DNA of 64,000 nucleotides from Spongilla lacustris (Eukaryota > Porifera > Demospongiae > Spongillida > Spongillidae). Location of the stretch: contig OX442435.1 in assembly GCA_949361645.1 (NCBI GenBank), forward strand, positions 56,001-120,000. Reading direction: 5' to 3'. How positions within the stretch are numbered: position 1 is the stretch's first letter; each line of letters starts with the position of its first letter. Of the stretch, positions 1-11,000 are shown one piece after another. Below the pieces are notes generated by a model. The model was not told the DNA's origin and did no database searches. It was given only the letters and a program-made list of their open reading frames with translations. Both the position numbers and the translations under genes were made by a program.

Positions 1-204
1 GCCCATGGCTGTATCCATCAATGTATATTTCCCCGTTACATACGAACCCACCAGGCAGACATTTTGCATCCTTGACCTTATCTTGCAGGGGTCCCTATTA
101 CGTATCTTCTAAATTTTAACAGGCTCAAGGTACCACAGTCTTGTGCACTCAGTACACATGACATAGCAGTACCTTCTGCATAGGAACTCTCCACTGATGT
201 GCAG

Positions 205-1620
205 TGTATCTACACTGCTCTGCGCAAGGCAACAGCAGGTGTGGTAGAGGTGAAGGAGGGGGAATTTGCTGTTCGCAGAAACACAGCTAAGCCAGCATCT
301 CTGATCCGATCGAAAGAAGAATCTCATGAAATAAAGGCAAAGTCAGTTTCAGTTGTAAGTTACATCACTATGTTCTGGCCAGCACCAATCTCAGATACTT
401 TTGTGCAGAAAGAATTTCCTCTGGATGCAAAATTTGATGAGATACAACAGTTCTTTGACAATCACGGCAAAGTATGTATCACAGCTATTAATATGATCCC
501 TCTCCGTACATAATTATGCATACAATCTTCTCTTTACAGATCAAGTATATTCAGATGAGACGGACTGTTGCACCAGAAAGAAAGTTTAAGGTTTTAAGAA
601 AGGTTAAAATCTTTCTTTTAATTGATGCTGTTCATTACTCCCCATATAGGGATCTGTGTTTGTAGAATTTGAAACTAAGGCAGATGCAGACAAGTTTCTA
701 AGTCATAGTTCAGTTCAGTACCAAGGCAAGGAGCTGTTTAGAGAGTCAAAGTGAGTGAAGCAAGTGAGAGGTTTGAACTGTGGTACCACTCCAGTCTCCT
801 TGCCCACCAGAGAGGCGTACTATGTCAGACAGAAAGAGAAACAGTGAGTCCTGTACTTTTATTTGGGTTATGATTATTTATGATGTTTGTAGAACTGCTA
901 AAAAGGGGGAAGAGAAGCCAGACGAGATGGGGGAAGAGAAGGCAGACGTGAAGGGGGAAGAGGAGAAGCCAGACAAGCAGCCTGCTGCCCCCAAATCTGA
1001 TGCAAGTATCACTAAAGGTGCTATACTGCACTTCAAGGGGTGTGGAGAGACAACGTCTAGGGAAGATATTAAGGTGAGTGATTGAAATGGTATGGTATGT
1101 CTGTTAGCGTTGTTCCACAGGAAGCTTGTGTAGAATTTGCTGATGTGGCATGGATAGATTTCAGCAAGGGATGTACTGAGGGATATGTGAGGTGTAGGGA
1201 GAGCGGGGGGGCTCAGAAGCTGCTGGAGGGACTGACTGCTGCAGGGGGCCAACTGAATGGTGCTGATAGTGTGTTCAGGGTATTGAAAGGTATGGGGACT
1301 AGGGGTGAAAGAGGTGTAAGCTTTTGCACTGACAGATGAGGAGGAAATGAAATACTGGAGTGAGCAGGTTGGGCAGCATAGCAAAGGAGGAAGAGGGAGA
1401 GGAAGAGGGAGAGGAAGTGGAAATGGTGGAAGAGGGCGTGGAGGAAGAGGGGGGAGAGGAGGAGGAGGAAGAAACTGGAAGGGTATGTGTTATTTGGTGT
1501 ATTGGTGCAGTGTTGATAGGGTTGTCTTGTAACTTAGGACAAAAGAGACGTCAAAATTATGAGGACAGTGGTAGACCAGACAAACAGCAAAAAAAAGAGA
1601 CAGAAATCATGGATGAATAG
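205..1620 (+). CDS. SSB: La/SSB-like RNA-binding protein (5' end outside window)
   Basis: La protein binds the 3' oligo-U tails of RNA polymerase III transcripts in the nucleus. Visible exons are about 205-354, 409-471, 540-590, 650-750, 811-843, 893-1073, 1121-1289, 1336-1482 and 1538-1620, all with GT-AG borders and consistent phase. The first exon is the linker after the La motif. Exons 409-750 give RRM1 (KEFPLDAKF, then GSVFVEFETKADA). A lysine/glutamate-rich linker follows, then the La-type RRM2 (ILHFKGCGE, WIDFSKGCTEGYV). The C-terminus is Gly/Arg-rich (GRGRGRGSG type) followed by a lysine-rich tail ending KKETEIMDE and a TAG stop. The N-terminal La motif must lie upstream of base 1. 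The RG-rich tail is longer than in vertebrate La. Identification rests on RRM1-RRM2 order and the characteristic RRM2; a La-related protein is less likely. Confidence 0.88.
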
Positions 1621-1770
1621 AAGGGCAAATACTATTTTGGCTGAACACAGACTATGTCAATGTGACTGTCTATCTTCTGGCTTTCTTTATCATGTTGATA
1701 CGCTATTAAAGAAGTTTTTAGAAGTATGGTTACATTTAGTACACAAGCCAAACCTGTTTGTGTGCTTCGG

Positions 1771-1960
1771 TGGCTGATGACTTCTTGTGCGGTCGATCAT
1801 CACTTCCAAACCCTGGAATAACCATGTTCCAAGCCCGATCTACCGTGTGAGGTGATAAAGCTGTGTGCACACAGGACGCTTTATAACCAACCAAGATGAA
1901 GCTGGAGGTCCTTAACCTCTAGAGTGTTTGAGGCCCTGTGCTTAGCAAGCTGACAAGATG
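1771..1960. other. Hairpin-rich segment, function unknown
   Basis: The segment after the La stop contains several short inverted repeats in a row: TGATGA/TCATCA near 1774-1803; ATAAAGC (1855-1861) against GCTTTAT (1878-1884), enclosing the palindrome TGTGTGCACACA; and GAGGT/ACCTC near 1905-1918. It could be structured 3' UTR, a degraded SINE or a small RNA. Degenerate pol III A-box-like and B-box-like matches exist near 1771 and 1826 but neither is clean. The rest of 1621-2278 shows nothing recognisable. Confidence 0.25.
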
Positions 1961-1976
1961 AAGTTACTGCACTTTC

Positions 1977-1982
1977 AATAAA
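1977..1982 (+). promoter_or_regulatory. Candidate polyadenylation signal of the La gene
   Basis: An AATAAA hexamer lies about 355 bp after the La stop codon in an otherwise non-coding stretch. It is the best visible poly(A) signal before the inversin gene. Usage is inferred. Confidence 0.4.
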
Positions 1983-2278
1983 GTCATCAGCCAATTGCAT
2001 AAGAAGCTGTGGATAGTATTTGAAAACTAGCACGACAACACACCTAATACCTCTTCAACGTCATCGTCAAGCATTTGTTTTGGATCCACCTCGGCAACCA
2101 AGTCCTGAATGCGCTGTTGATACAGAGACTACATACGACGTTTACGGCAATGGCGGGCATTGCGACTTACAGCTGAACTTACTTCACCTGTTCGGCTTGT
2201 TCCGGTAGCTGTGTAACACAAACGAATGTACACAACACAGCACTAGAGCGACCATTCGCCATTACAAATCTCGTAAAC

Positions 2279-5200
2279 ATGAAAAAGGTAAGTTGCATCA
2301 ATGGGCAACTTACTTAATCTTCCATTACCTACTACTCCCGCCGCATCACTTGGATTAGCCTTTTATATATATTGAAGTTGTATTAAAACGCGTATAACAA
2401 CGAAAGTATTTGACCAACCGCCATTGATGACTGTAGTAATTTTTTATACACACGTCTCTATAATTGTGTTGCTAAGATACGGTGTTTTTATCCCAATTGT
2501 AGCACACAGCCATGGAGGTAAAGAAATTTAAATGTGTTTCTTACACGAATATACGTAGTATTGATTCTTCTGCCTTCAGGAGGCAGCTGCAGCATATGAC
2601 GGACAAGTAAGTTCATCTACTAGCTATTGAGGAATTTTTACACTTCCTGTACAAAAGGAATGGGATTTGCAACTGCCTATCATTGTGTCCGCTTACAACG
2701 GCGATATCAGCACATTGCAAGACCTGTTGAAGTCATGTTAGTACTCTTTTATGTGGGCATGTATGTTGAAAATGTTGCAAACGATTTCAGGTCCCGTGGA
2801 TGAACCGGACTCGAGTGGTCGCACAGCTCTTGTTAGTTAAAACCGTTGTGCATCACTATGTGTATCTGGAGTCGCTATGCTAAGCCTTTCACAGATGTTT
2901 GCAGCAATGGCTGATCGATCGGACTGCGTTGACCTTCTAATAAAAGCAGGGGCACGTATATCAGCGCAGGATGTGAATGGGCAGTGCGCTCTACATTGGG
3001 CTGCTCTCAATGTAAGAGTGACTATGGCTAAAATAGTCTTCTTTATCACTACTGCACACCCCCATAGGGACAGCATAGGAGCCTGAAGGTGATGCTATCA
3101 CAGAGCTTAGACATCTGTATTAAAGACAATGATGGACGGTAAGGGGTGTGAGGGAGAAGGGCGTACACATAGGAGGTAAGGGGTGTGAGGGAGAAGGACA
3201 TACACATAAGAGGTGAGGGGTGTGAGGGAGAAAGGCATACACATAGGAGGTGAGGGAGAAGGACATACACATAGGAGGTGAGGGAGAAGGACATACACAT
3301 AGGAGGTGAGGGGTGTGAGGGAGAAGGGCGTACACATAGGAGGTGAGGGGTGTGAGGGAGAAGGGCATACACATAGGAGGTGAGGGGTGTGAGGGAGAAG
3401 GGCGTACACATAGGAGGTGAGGGGTGTGAGGGAGAAGGGCATACACATAGGAGGTGAGGGGTGTGAGGGAAAAGGACATACACATAGGAGGTAAGGGGTA
3501 GGAGGGAGAAGGACATACATGTACGGAGGACACACATATTGTTTGGTACTTGGTAGGTAGTGTTACCAAGGTTTGAAGTCATTGTTGATCTGATGTCCCC
3601 AGAACACCTTTGCATCTTTCTACGACACAACTCAGCTCAAAGGCAAGTATTTCCACCTCTGTGGTGACCATGGTCTCCATGGCGATGATGTTCACCATGG
3701 TTACTTGTTCACCATGCATATATCACTAGTGTCTGGCCTTGTTGGTGCGCAAGCTTAAGCCACATGAGTTGAACGAGGCGGACAATGAGAAGGTAGGGCA
3801 CTGCTGCTTGGGGTGGGGCCTACTGGGGATCCAATATTCCACATCAAGATGACAGCTCTTCATTGGAGTGCCTACAATGGGGCTGCTGAAAATGTCAGGC
3901 TTCTTCTCAAAGCAGTGAGAATGAATTGTCGTTGTGGACATGCTGTCTATCATGTCTGTGTTAGGGCGCAGACATTGTGGTTACAGACAGTGATGGCAAG
4001 ACGGCCCTCCACTGGACAGCAAATAATCCTGATGACAGTACCGTTGCAGTCATTTTGGTATGAGTTATATCCATGTTCATGGCTAGTTGCAATATCTTTG
4101 ATTTTGTGGCTTTTAAAGGAACTTGCCCCGGCTGCAATCAACCTTCGTGACAATGAAGGACGCACTAGTAAGTAGATACTTGTACCTTGTACCTTGTACC
4201 TTGTACCTTGTACCTTGTACCTTGTACCTTGTACATTGTACATATGTCTTCTTACTCTTTTGCTACCATCTCAGCACTTCATTTGGCAGTGGCTACTGGC
4301 AATGTTGCTGTGGTTGAAGCACTTGTGAGTACCTTGGAGGGGGGGTGAAGTGTATCTTTGTAAGGTTATGTGCAGTCTCTTTCCCTCTTCCCTCCTCCTA
4401 CTTTGTTCAGATATCTGCTCAAGGCGTGAAGTGTCATTTGTCACCAGCCGACCTTCAGTTTCGCACACCTCTCCACTGGGCAGCAGTGATGGGACTACCT
4501 GAGCTGGTGCGTGTGCTGATGGACAGGGGGGCAGACCCCAGGTGTGCTGACGCTGTGGGGGCCACGCCCCTTCATTATGCTGTAAGGTTCCTTTTAAAAT
4601 CAGTTGATAGTCATCATTGGTTATTGTTCATTTGCAGGCTCAAAAAGAACATGTAGTGAGTATATGTAGTGTGCTATAGTGAGGATGTGTAGTGAGGATG
4701 TGTAGTGTGCTATAGTGAGGATGTGTAGTGTGCTGTAGTGAGGATGTGTAGTGTGCTATAGTGGGGATGTGTAGTGAGGATGTGTAGTGTGTTGTAGTGA
4801 GGATGTGTAGTGTGCTGTAGTGAGGATGTGTAGTGGGGATGTGTAGTGGATGTGTAGTGTGGATGTGTAGTGGATGTGTAGTGTGGATGTGTAGTGTGGC
4901 TGTAGTGATGTTGTTCTTCCAGGACTGTGTGGCAGCTCTGTTGTCTTACACTGGGGTACGTGATGTCAGTGATGCTGAGGGAAGGTCTGCCCTTATGTGG
5001 GCCGCACAGAAAGGGAATGTTAACTCTATTAGGACCTTGCTGGAAATGGCTGCAGCTGATGTGCACATGCATGATCAGCTGGGTGCAACAGGTGATTGTG
5101 AGGGTGTGGGGTGTGGTCTCATGCCCTGTAGCATTACACATCACTGGGGGATTACTAGAACATGTGGTACATCAATGACATTTTGTTCTAGGTACTCTTG

Positions 5201-7699
5201 TAGACCAGGTTATGATGTAGTAGCTACATGTGTATGTAACTTCTAATCAGAAAGTTTTTCATACCCATGGCCTCACAATGTAGCAACCTGTGTGAGTGGA
5301 GGAAATGTAATAGTATTAGTACTGCCTCTATCCTTCAGCTCTCCATGCCGCTGCCCTCAATGGGAATGATGTATGTGTGCAGTTACTGCTGCAGGTTAGC
5401 GGTCACAACAGGTACACCTCCTCCTCACTCTTCCCCTCATCCCTTCACTAGCATGGGGCTGATGTCAATGCTCAGGACAACAACAGGCTTACTCCTCTGC
5501 TTCGTGCGTGTGAGAGAGGGAACACTGAGGCAGTGGTGATGTTGCTCAATGGTGGGGCATCTTTGGACCTAAGGGACAACATTGACCGCACCAGCCTGCA
5601 TTGGGCAGCCTCTGGGGGCCACACCACTGTGTGCTCCACCCTCATCCACCAGGGACTACTGGTTGATGTGGTGGACCAAGGAGGGTATGTGTTATATGGA
5701 GGTGGAGGTGGGGGTGTGATGTATGGAGGTAGGAGTGTGGTATGGAGGTAGGAGTGTGGTATGGAGGTGGGGGGTGATGTGTAGAGGTGTGGGTGTGATG
5801 TGTAGAGGTGGGGGTGTGATGTGTAGAGGTGTGGGTGTGATGTGTGGAGGTGGGGGTGTGATGTATGGAGGTGGGGGTGTGATGTATGGAGGTGGGGGTG
5901 TGATGTATGGAGGTAGGAGTGAGTGGTGTAGTGGGGGTGGGATGTGGGAGGTGGGGGTGTGATCTATGGAGGTGGGGGTGGGATGTGTGGAGGTGGGGGT
6001 GTGATCTATGGAGGTGGGGGTGGGATTTGTGGAGGTGGGGATGTGATGATTTTTTTGCTAATTAGACGCACACCTCTTCACTGTGCTGCATATGGTGGCT
6101 TCTCTGAGTGTGTATCAGTGCTGCTGGAGCTAGGAGCAGATGTCAACTGTCAGGACTATGAGGGCATCTCGGCTTTACACTGGGCGTGCTCAGCTGGGCA
6201 TCTTGACACTGTTCAACTGCTGATTGGGGTGGGGGCAATGCCAAACCTTATGGAAGCAAATGGAGACAAGCTAACATGTCTGGACTATGCCATCATTGGC
6301 AACCACCAGGAGATAGCCCAGCTGCTGATAGAACAGGGTGCACTCTCGGCCTCAGGCATTCATGACCTGGCTGCTGTGATAATCCAGAAGCGTATCAGAG
6401 GGTACCTGGCCCGCAAGAAGGTAGCGGCACTGAGAGATGAGATGCATCGACAACAGCTGCCACCCCCTCAAGCATTGCCTTCATCTTGTACCTCGTCACG
6501 TACCTCACCATCGACGCACACTCCAACTCAACCTCAGACAACAGAAGCAGCAAAACCAGAAGCAGCAATGATCAAGGTTGGACACAGAAGGTACGCCCCC
6601 TAAAGCCACTCCCACTCCTAAGTATTGCCTTCTAACCAGGGAATTGGAGGCTCGTCTGAAAGAAACTGACCAGAAACTTCAGTCCATTTCTGGACCTCAT
6701 TTTGTTAGTGACTTGGCTGTGTGTGTTGATGTGTTCACTGGTCATCGTTGGTCCACAGATCAATGTTAGCACTAGCTTGGCTCAGCGGGAGAAGGACAGA
6801 GTAGGTCTGCATCGGCAGAAGACAAAGGCTGCTCTAATCATACAGCTGGCATGGAGAAGGCAAGGGCAGGGGCCCAGTGGGTGGGAGGGCCCTGGCAGTA
6901 GAGAGAGTGTATGATAGGATTGGGGTTTAAATGACACTTTTCATTCCAGGTATATTGGACGAAAGAGGCAGCGTGAAGCTATAGAAGCTCAAAGACATGT
7001 GCTTAAGGTATTGGAAGTCTTCTCTCCTCACTTTCCCCTCCCCTCTCCTCTCCCCTCTCTCCCCTCCCCTCCCCTCTCTCCCCCTTCCTTGAGAGATCTC
7101 CTTCCCTCCGTCAATTTCTCTCTACGGTTTCCTCAGAAGGGTAGCTTGGAATGGAGAAGAGAGTTAGCTGCTCTTATCATCCAGCTAGCATGGAGACAGT
7201 ACCTTAGGAGAAAGCTGTTACGTCAGACATTGAAGAGGCAGCGAATACTGCATGAGTGGACCCCCAGGTATGGCATGAGTGGACCCCCAGGTATGGCATG
7301 AGTGGACCCCCAGGTATGGCATGGGTGGAGCCCCAGGTGCACAAACAGAAGAATTCAATACCTAGCTGTCTGCTGTCCCATTTATCTTTCATTTTTTGAA
7401 CAGTGTTATGGCTGCAAAACAGAGAGCTTTAGTAGCGAAGGTGTATGGTGAGTTGACCTTACCCCTAAGTTGTTTACTTTCATGGTCGCACCTACAGGCC
7501 AAGGGTTCAGTGTGATACACTATCAGCCCCCTAAAGCCAAGCCTATGGTCCGCCCCGCCTACCTTCACTTCATTCCATCACCAGCAGGTGAAGCCTTATC
7601 CATGAGATCACACTGTTACATCTGTTGTTGCCTCTCTTCACTCCAGCACTGTCCTTCAACTTTGCTGTACAGCAATACCAGCGAGGGGTACAGGTTTGA
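2279..7699 (+). CDS. INVS: Inversin (nephrocystin-2) ankyrin/IQ protein
   Basis: Inversin marks the proximal 'inversin compartment' of cilia, binds nephrocystin-3 and NEK8, and acts in planar polarity and Wnt signalling. Spliced exons give a long run of ankyrin repeats colinear with vertebrate inversin: an N-terminal SAYNGDISTLQDLL repeat, MFAAMADRSDCVDLLIKAG, TALHWSAYNGAAENVRLLL, RTPLHWAAVMGLPELVRVL, ALMWAAQKGNVNSIRTLL, RTPLHCAAYGGFSECVSVLL, and CLDYAIIGNHQEIAQLL ending EQGALSASGIHDLAA. Three IQ-like motifs follow: VIIQKRIRGYLARKK near 6380, AALIIQLAWRR near 6830 and AALIIQLAWRQYLRRK near 7170. The last exon ends with TGA at 7697-7699. The start is either ATG 2279 (spliced to a short exon at about 2503) or the in-frame ATG at 2512. 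The tail after the IQ motifs is much shorter than in vertebrates. Several introns are minisatellite-filled. Confidence 0.88.
3138..3520 (+). repeat. 37-bp minisatellite in an inversin intron
   Basis: Tandem units of about 37 bp (GGTAAGGGGTGTGAGGGAG plus a tail), with some about 24 bp short forms. The first unit begins at the exon's own splice donor, so each unit carries a GTAAGG/GTGAGG donor-like start. Confidence 0.9.
4170..4232 (+). repeat. Heptamer microsatellite TTGTACC
   Basis: About eight copies of a 7-bp unit in an inversin intron, beginning roughly 14 bp after a GTAAGT donor. Confidence 0.85.
4655..4905 (+). repeat. GTAGTG-rich minisatellite in an inversin intron
   Basis: Degenerate tandem units built from GAGGATGTGTAGTGTGCT and shorter variants fill the intron between the exons ending in AQKEHV and beginning DCVAALL. 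Confidence 0.8.
5695..6045 (+). repeat. Minisatellite of about 18-20 bp in an inversin intron
   Basis: Tandem GGAGGTGGGGGTGTGATGTAT units fill the intron before the exon starting RTPLHCAAYGG. Open frames rich in Gly/Val here are repeat read-through. Confidence 0.85.
7248..7340 (+). repeat. 23-bp array duplicating an exon end plus splice donor
   Basis: The exon ends CATGAGTGGACCCCCAG followed by the donor GTATGG at 7268. The whole exon-end-plus-donor unit is repeated twice more, then once in diverged form, inside the intron. Confidence 0.9.
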
Positions 7700-8037
7700 C
7701 CAGCAGGGCCTATAAGTTTACTCAGCGAGGGGTTCAGGTTTGAACAACAAGGGAAGCAGGTTTGACCATCTGCTTTTTGTATGGCTGACAACAAAACATA
7801 CTGCATGTTTCAGATTTTGAAATGTTTGTGCTTCTATTGTGTGTAGTTGTTAAAATCTGGCCTTCATAACACGAATGGCTTCTTCAAAATAGACCTCTTG
7901 TTCTGTTCTTTTGCAATTGAAAAACAGGCACCACAGATTATTTTAACAGATAACATGTACATACAAAATTTAGTGTTGGACACATACATAATATAATGAT
8001 TTTAAAAATGTTACATCACTGAAAAAAATAGTGGTAA

Positions 8038-11000
8038 CTAAACACATACAATTTCAGTTTCTGCTGAGTAATGCACACAATTTGTACTAGCCAAATCATG
8101 AGATTGTGGGTGACCATCATCAGGTTGGAGGTGACCATTAGTTTGGGGATGACCTTCATCAGGTTGGAGGTGACCATCAGGTTGGAGGTGACCATTAGTT
8201 TGGGGATGACCTTCATCAGGTTGGAGGTGACCATTAGTTTGGGGGTGACCTTCATCAGGTTGGAGGTGAACATTAGTTTGGGGATGACCTTCATTCCAAG
8301 TGTCTTTGTCATGCTGCTGATTAGCAAAGAATACAAACACATCATCTAGTGTGGTCTGGGTAACAGAGTAGTCTTCGATGTCTAGCCTCTCTCTGGCTGC
8401 CTCCATCACGTTGAATACATTGGACAGTTTTAGTCCCTCCAGAGGAAGCTGGTATATCAGTATGTTGAAGTGTTGCTCCTACAATATGTTAACATCTAGA
8501 GGTACCTTGCATTGTGGATATCAAACTTTACCTTCAGTACTGAGTTCTTCAAGTTCAGGCTCAGGAACTCCTTTACAGGATCAACCTGCCCATTAACACG
8601 CACCTTCACTCGATACCCTTCTCCGTACCGTGACTTCAGCTGCTGAGGTGTGCCCATGCATTTGAAGGATCCATTCACCATGATGCCCACACGTCCGCAG
8701 AGTGCTTCACACTCTGCCATGCTGTGTGTGGTCATCAGGACACTTTGCCCCTCAGCAACCACACCCTTAATGATATTCCACAGAAAACGCCTCGCTTTTG
8801 GATCAACACCAGATGTGGGCTCATCCTATCAAAGCTGGAGCTAACACTGCTAGTTGGTAAGAACATCAGCTTACCAGCAATAGGAGTGGTGGCTTCCCCA
8901 GAAGGGCTATAGCTGTGGACAGCCTCCTCCTGTTCCCTCCTGAGTATGTACCTGCAGGCTTATCAGCTATTTTCTCCAATCCAAGCTTCACAAGTGCCCA
9001 GTCCACTGCATCATTCAACTGATAAAAGTGATGCAGTGTGAGCAATTAGCTAATTTTCCAGTCCTCCAAACCTGTTTAGCAGGAAGACCTCTCAAGTGGC
9101 ACACGTGGACTAAGTGCTGGCGGCCAGTGAGGGGATCCAAGAGGGCATCTTCCTGGGGACAGTAGCCAACCTTCTGTCTCACCTGCCCCATTGCAGACAG
9201 CACACTGTGAGATGCAACGAAGGCATCCCCATACGAAGGTTGGGTGTCCCCTGTGAGCATCTTAAAGGTTGTGGTCTTGCCAGCACCATTAACACCAAGA
9301 AGCCCAAAACACTACAGTGCATACACACATGTACACACACATGTACACACACACACATGTACACACACATGTACACACACACATGTACACACACACGTTA
9401 AAGGTTTCTTCAACACATGAACACGCTTACCTCTCCGCTCTGCATACCAAGGCATAACTGATTGACCGCAAGATGGCGGGTCTTTGAACACTGTCGACCA
9501 TATTGTTTGGTTATGTTCTGTAGGATAAGCATGTCTTCAAGAGGGGAGGCAGTAAGCACCCTCTGCCTCTCATGTGCGACAAGGTCATCACTGGTGGTGA
9601 GGGGGAGGGCCTTTGGAACATGCCGTGACCTGGGCAGAGACAGAGCTCTCAAAGCAATCTTCATTGACCACACCCACTCATTACCTCCTACATGGGCACA
9701 TCCACACTGGAGAGGCTTCTATGACCACTAGACACACAGTGTACACCCCAGCCTGTATCCATAGCGATAGGATGAAGGGCCACATGCCAACAAATGGACT
9801 GGGCACTGGCTTGAGAGTAAATGTTGCTACTATATCTTGGAACACTCTGTCCAATGTGAGGTACAGCATGCCTCTTCCCAGGCAGTAGGAGGGGAAGGGG
9901 GCGTACACCAATAAGTAAGAGGTCTCTGAAGCCTCAGTAAGGAATGCTATGATGACATCCACGATAAGGAGGGAGAAGCCAGAGAAGAAGTTGAGGCAGA
10001 AGAGGACTATGTAAGCAGTGGAAGGAGAGCTGAAGAGAGATGACAGCATATACATCCAAGGAACAATGGCCACTCCATAGGATATCAGGATAACTACAAA
10101 GCTGGGAAGAGCTACCAAAGTGGTCAGATTTGGGTCCTGGAATGCCACATAGATAAGAAGTGCAGCCAGAATGAAGAGAGTGTAGCTACACAGGTCCCAA
10201 GTGGCTGAAGACAACCAGTAGATGCCCCTGTTCAGTCCACACACCAACTGCAGGTGCTTGACCTTGTTGGACTTCTCCTCAATGATCAAGAGAACAAAGC
10301 CAGCAGCAAGAAAGCCAACTGCAAACATGGCAGCCAAGGGGTTAACAACAGCACTCCCAAGTTCACTAGGCAAGGAATGGGAGGGGCAAGGAGTGGGAGG
10401 GGCAAGACAAGGACAATGAACAGAGTGATGACAATATTCTTTACTTACGTGACAGCGTAGCTTAGGCGCTGCAAATTTGTGAAAGGGAATGGGTGATTGT
10501 AGGTCTTGATACCTGAAGATGGTCAGCAAAGCTACCTTCAATAAGACTTATGCATCACATCACCACCCTCACATCACCACCCTCACATCATTACCCTCAC
10601 ATCACCACCCTCACATCACCACCCTCACATCACCACCCTCACATTACCCCCCTCACATCATTACCCTCACATCATTACCCTCACATCACCCCCCTCACAT
10701 CATTACCCTCACATACTCATCACCACATCAACGTACCATATATGGTAGGGTCCTTGTATGGAGGAAGATTAGACCGTAGAATGACATTATTCAGTGCATT
10801 GAGATATGAAGGCATGGCATGGTACCCCTTGAGTGAGTACCAGGCCTTCACACCAGCATGTGCAGCCAGGAATGGAAGAGACGTATTTGACATATGGGAG
10901 AAGTAGTAGTCCAGTGAGTGAGGTATATCACCTCTGCTGTGATCAAAGGAGAGCCCTCCATATCTGATCTCAATGAAGTCATTCTCTGTCCACTGAAGGT

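Noticed and set aside
1771..1840. Possible tRNA or tRNA-derived SINE head
   Set aside because: The A-box-like and B-box-like matches each have a mismatch and no cloverleaf closes; kept only as a structured segment.
2461..2480. Possible X-box (GTTGCTAAGATAC) upstream of the inner inversin ATG
   Set aside because: The second half-site has two mismatches, and the location may be intronic if the gene starts at 2279.
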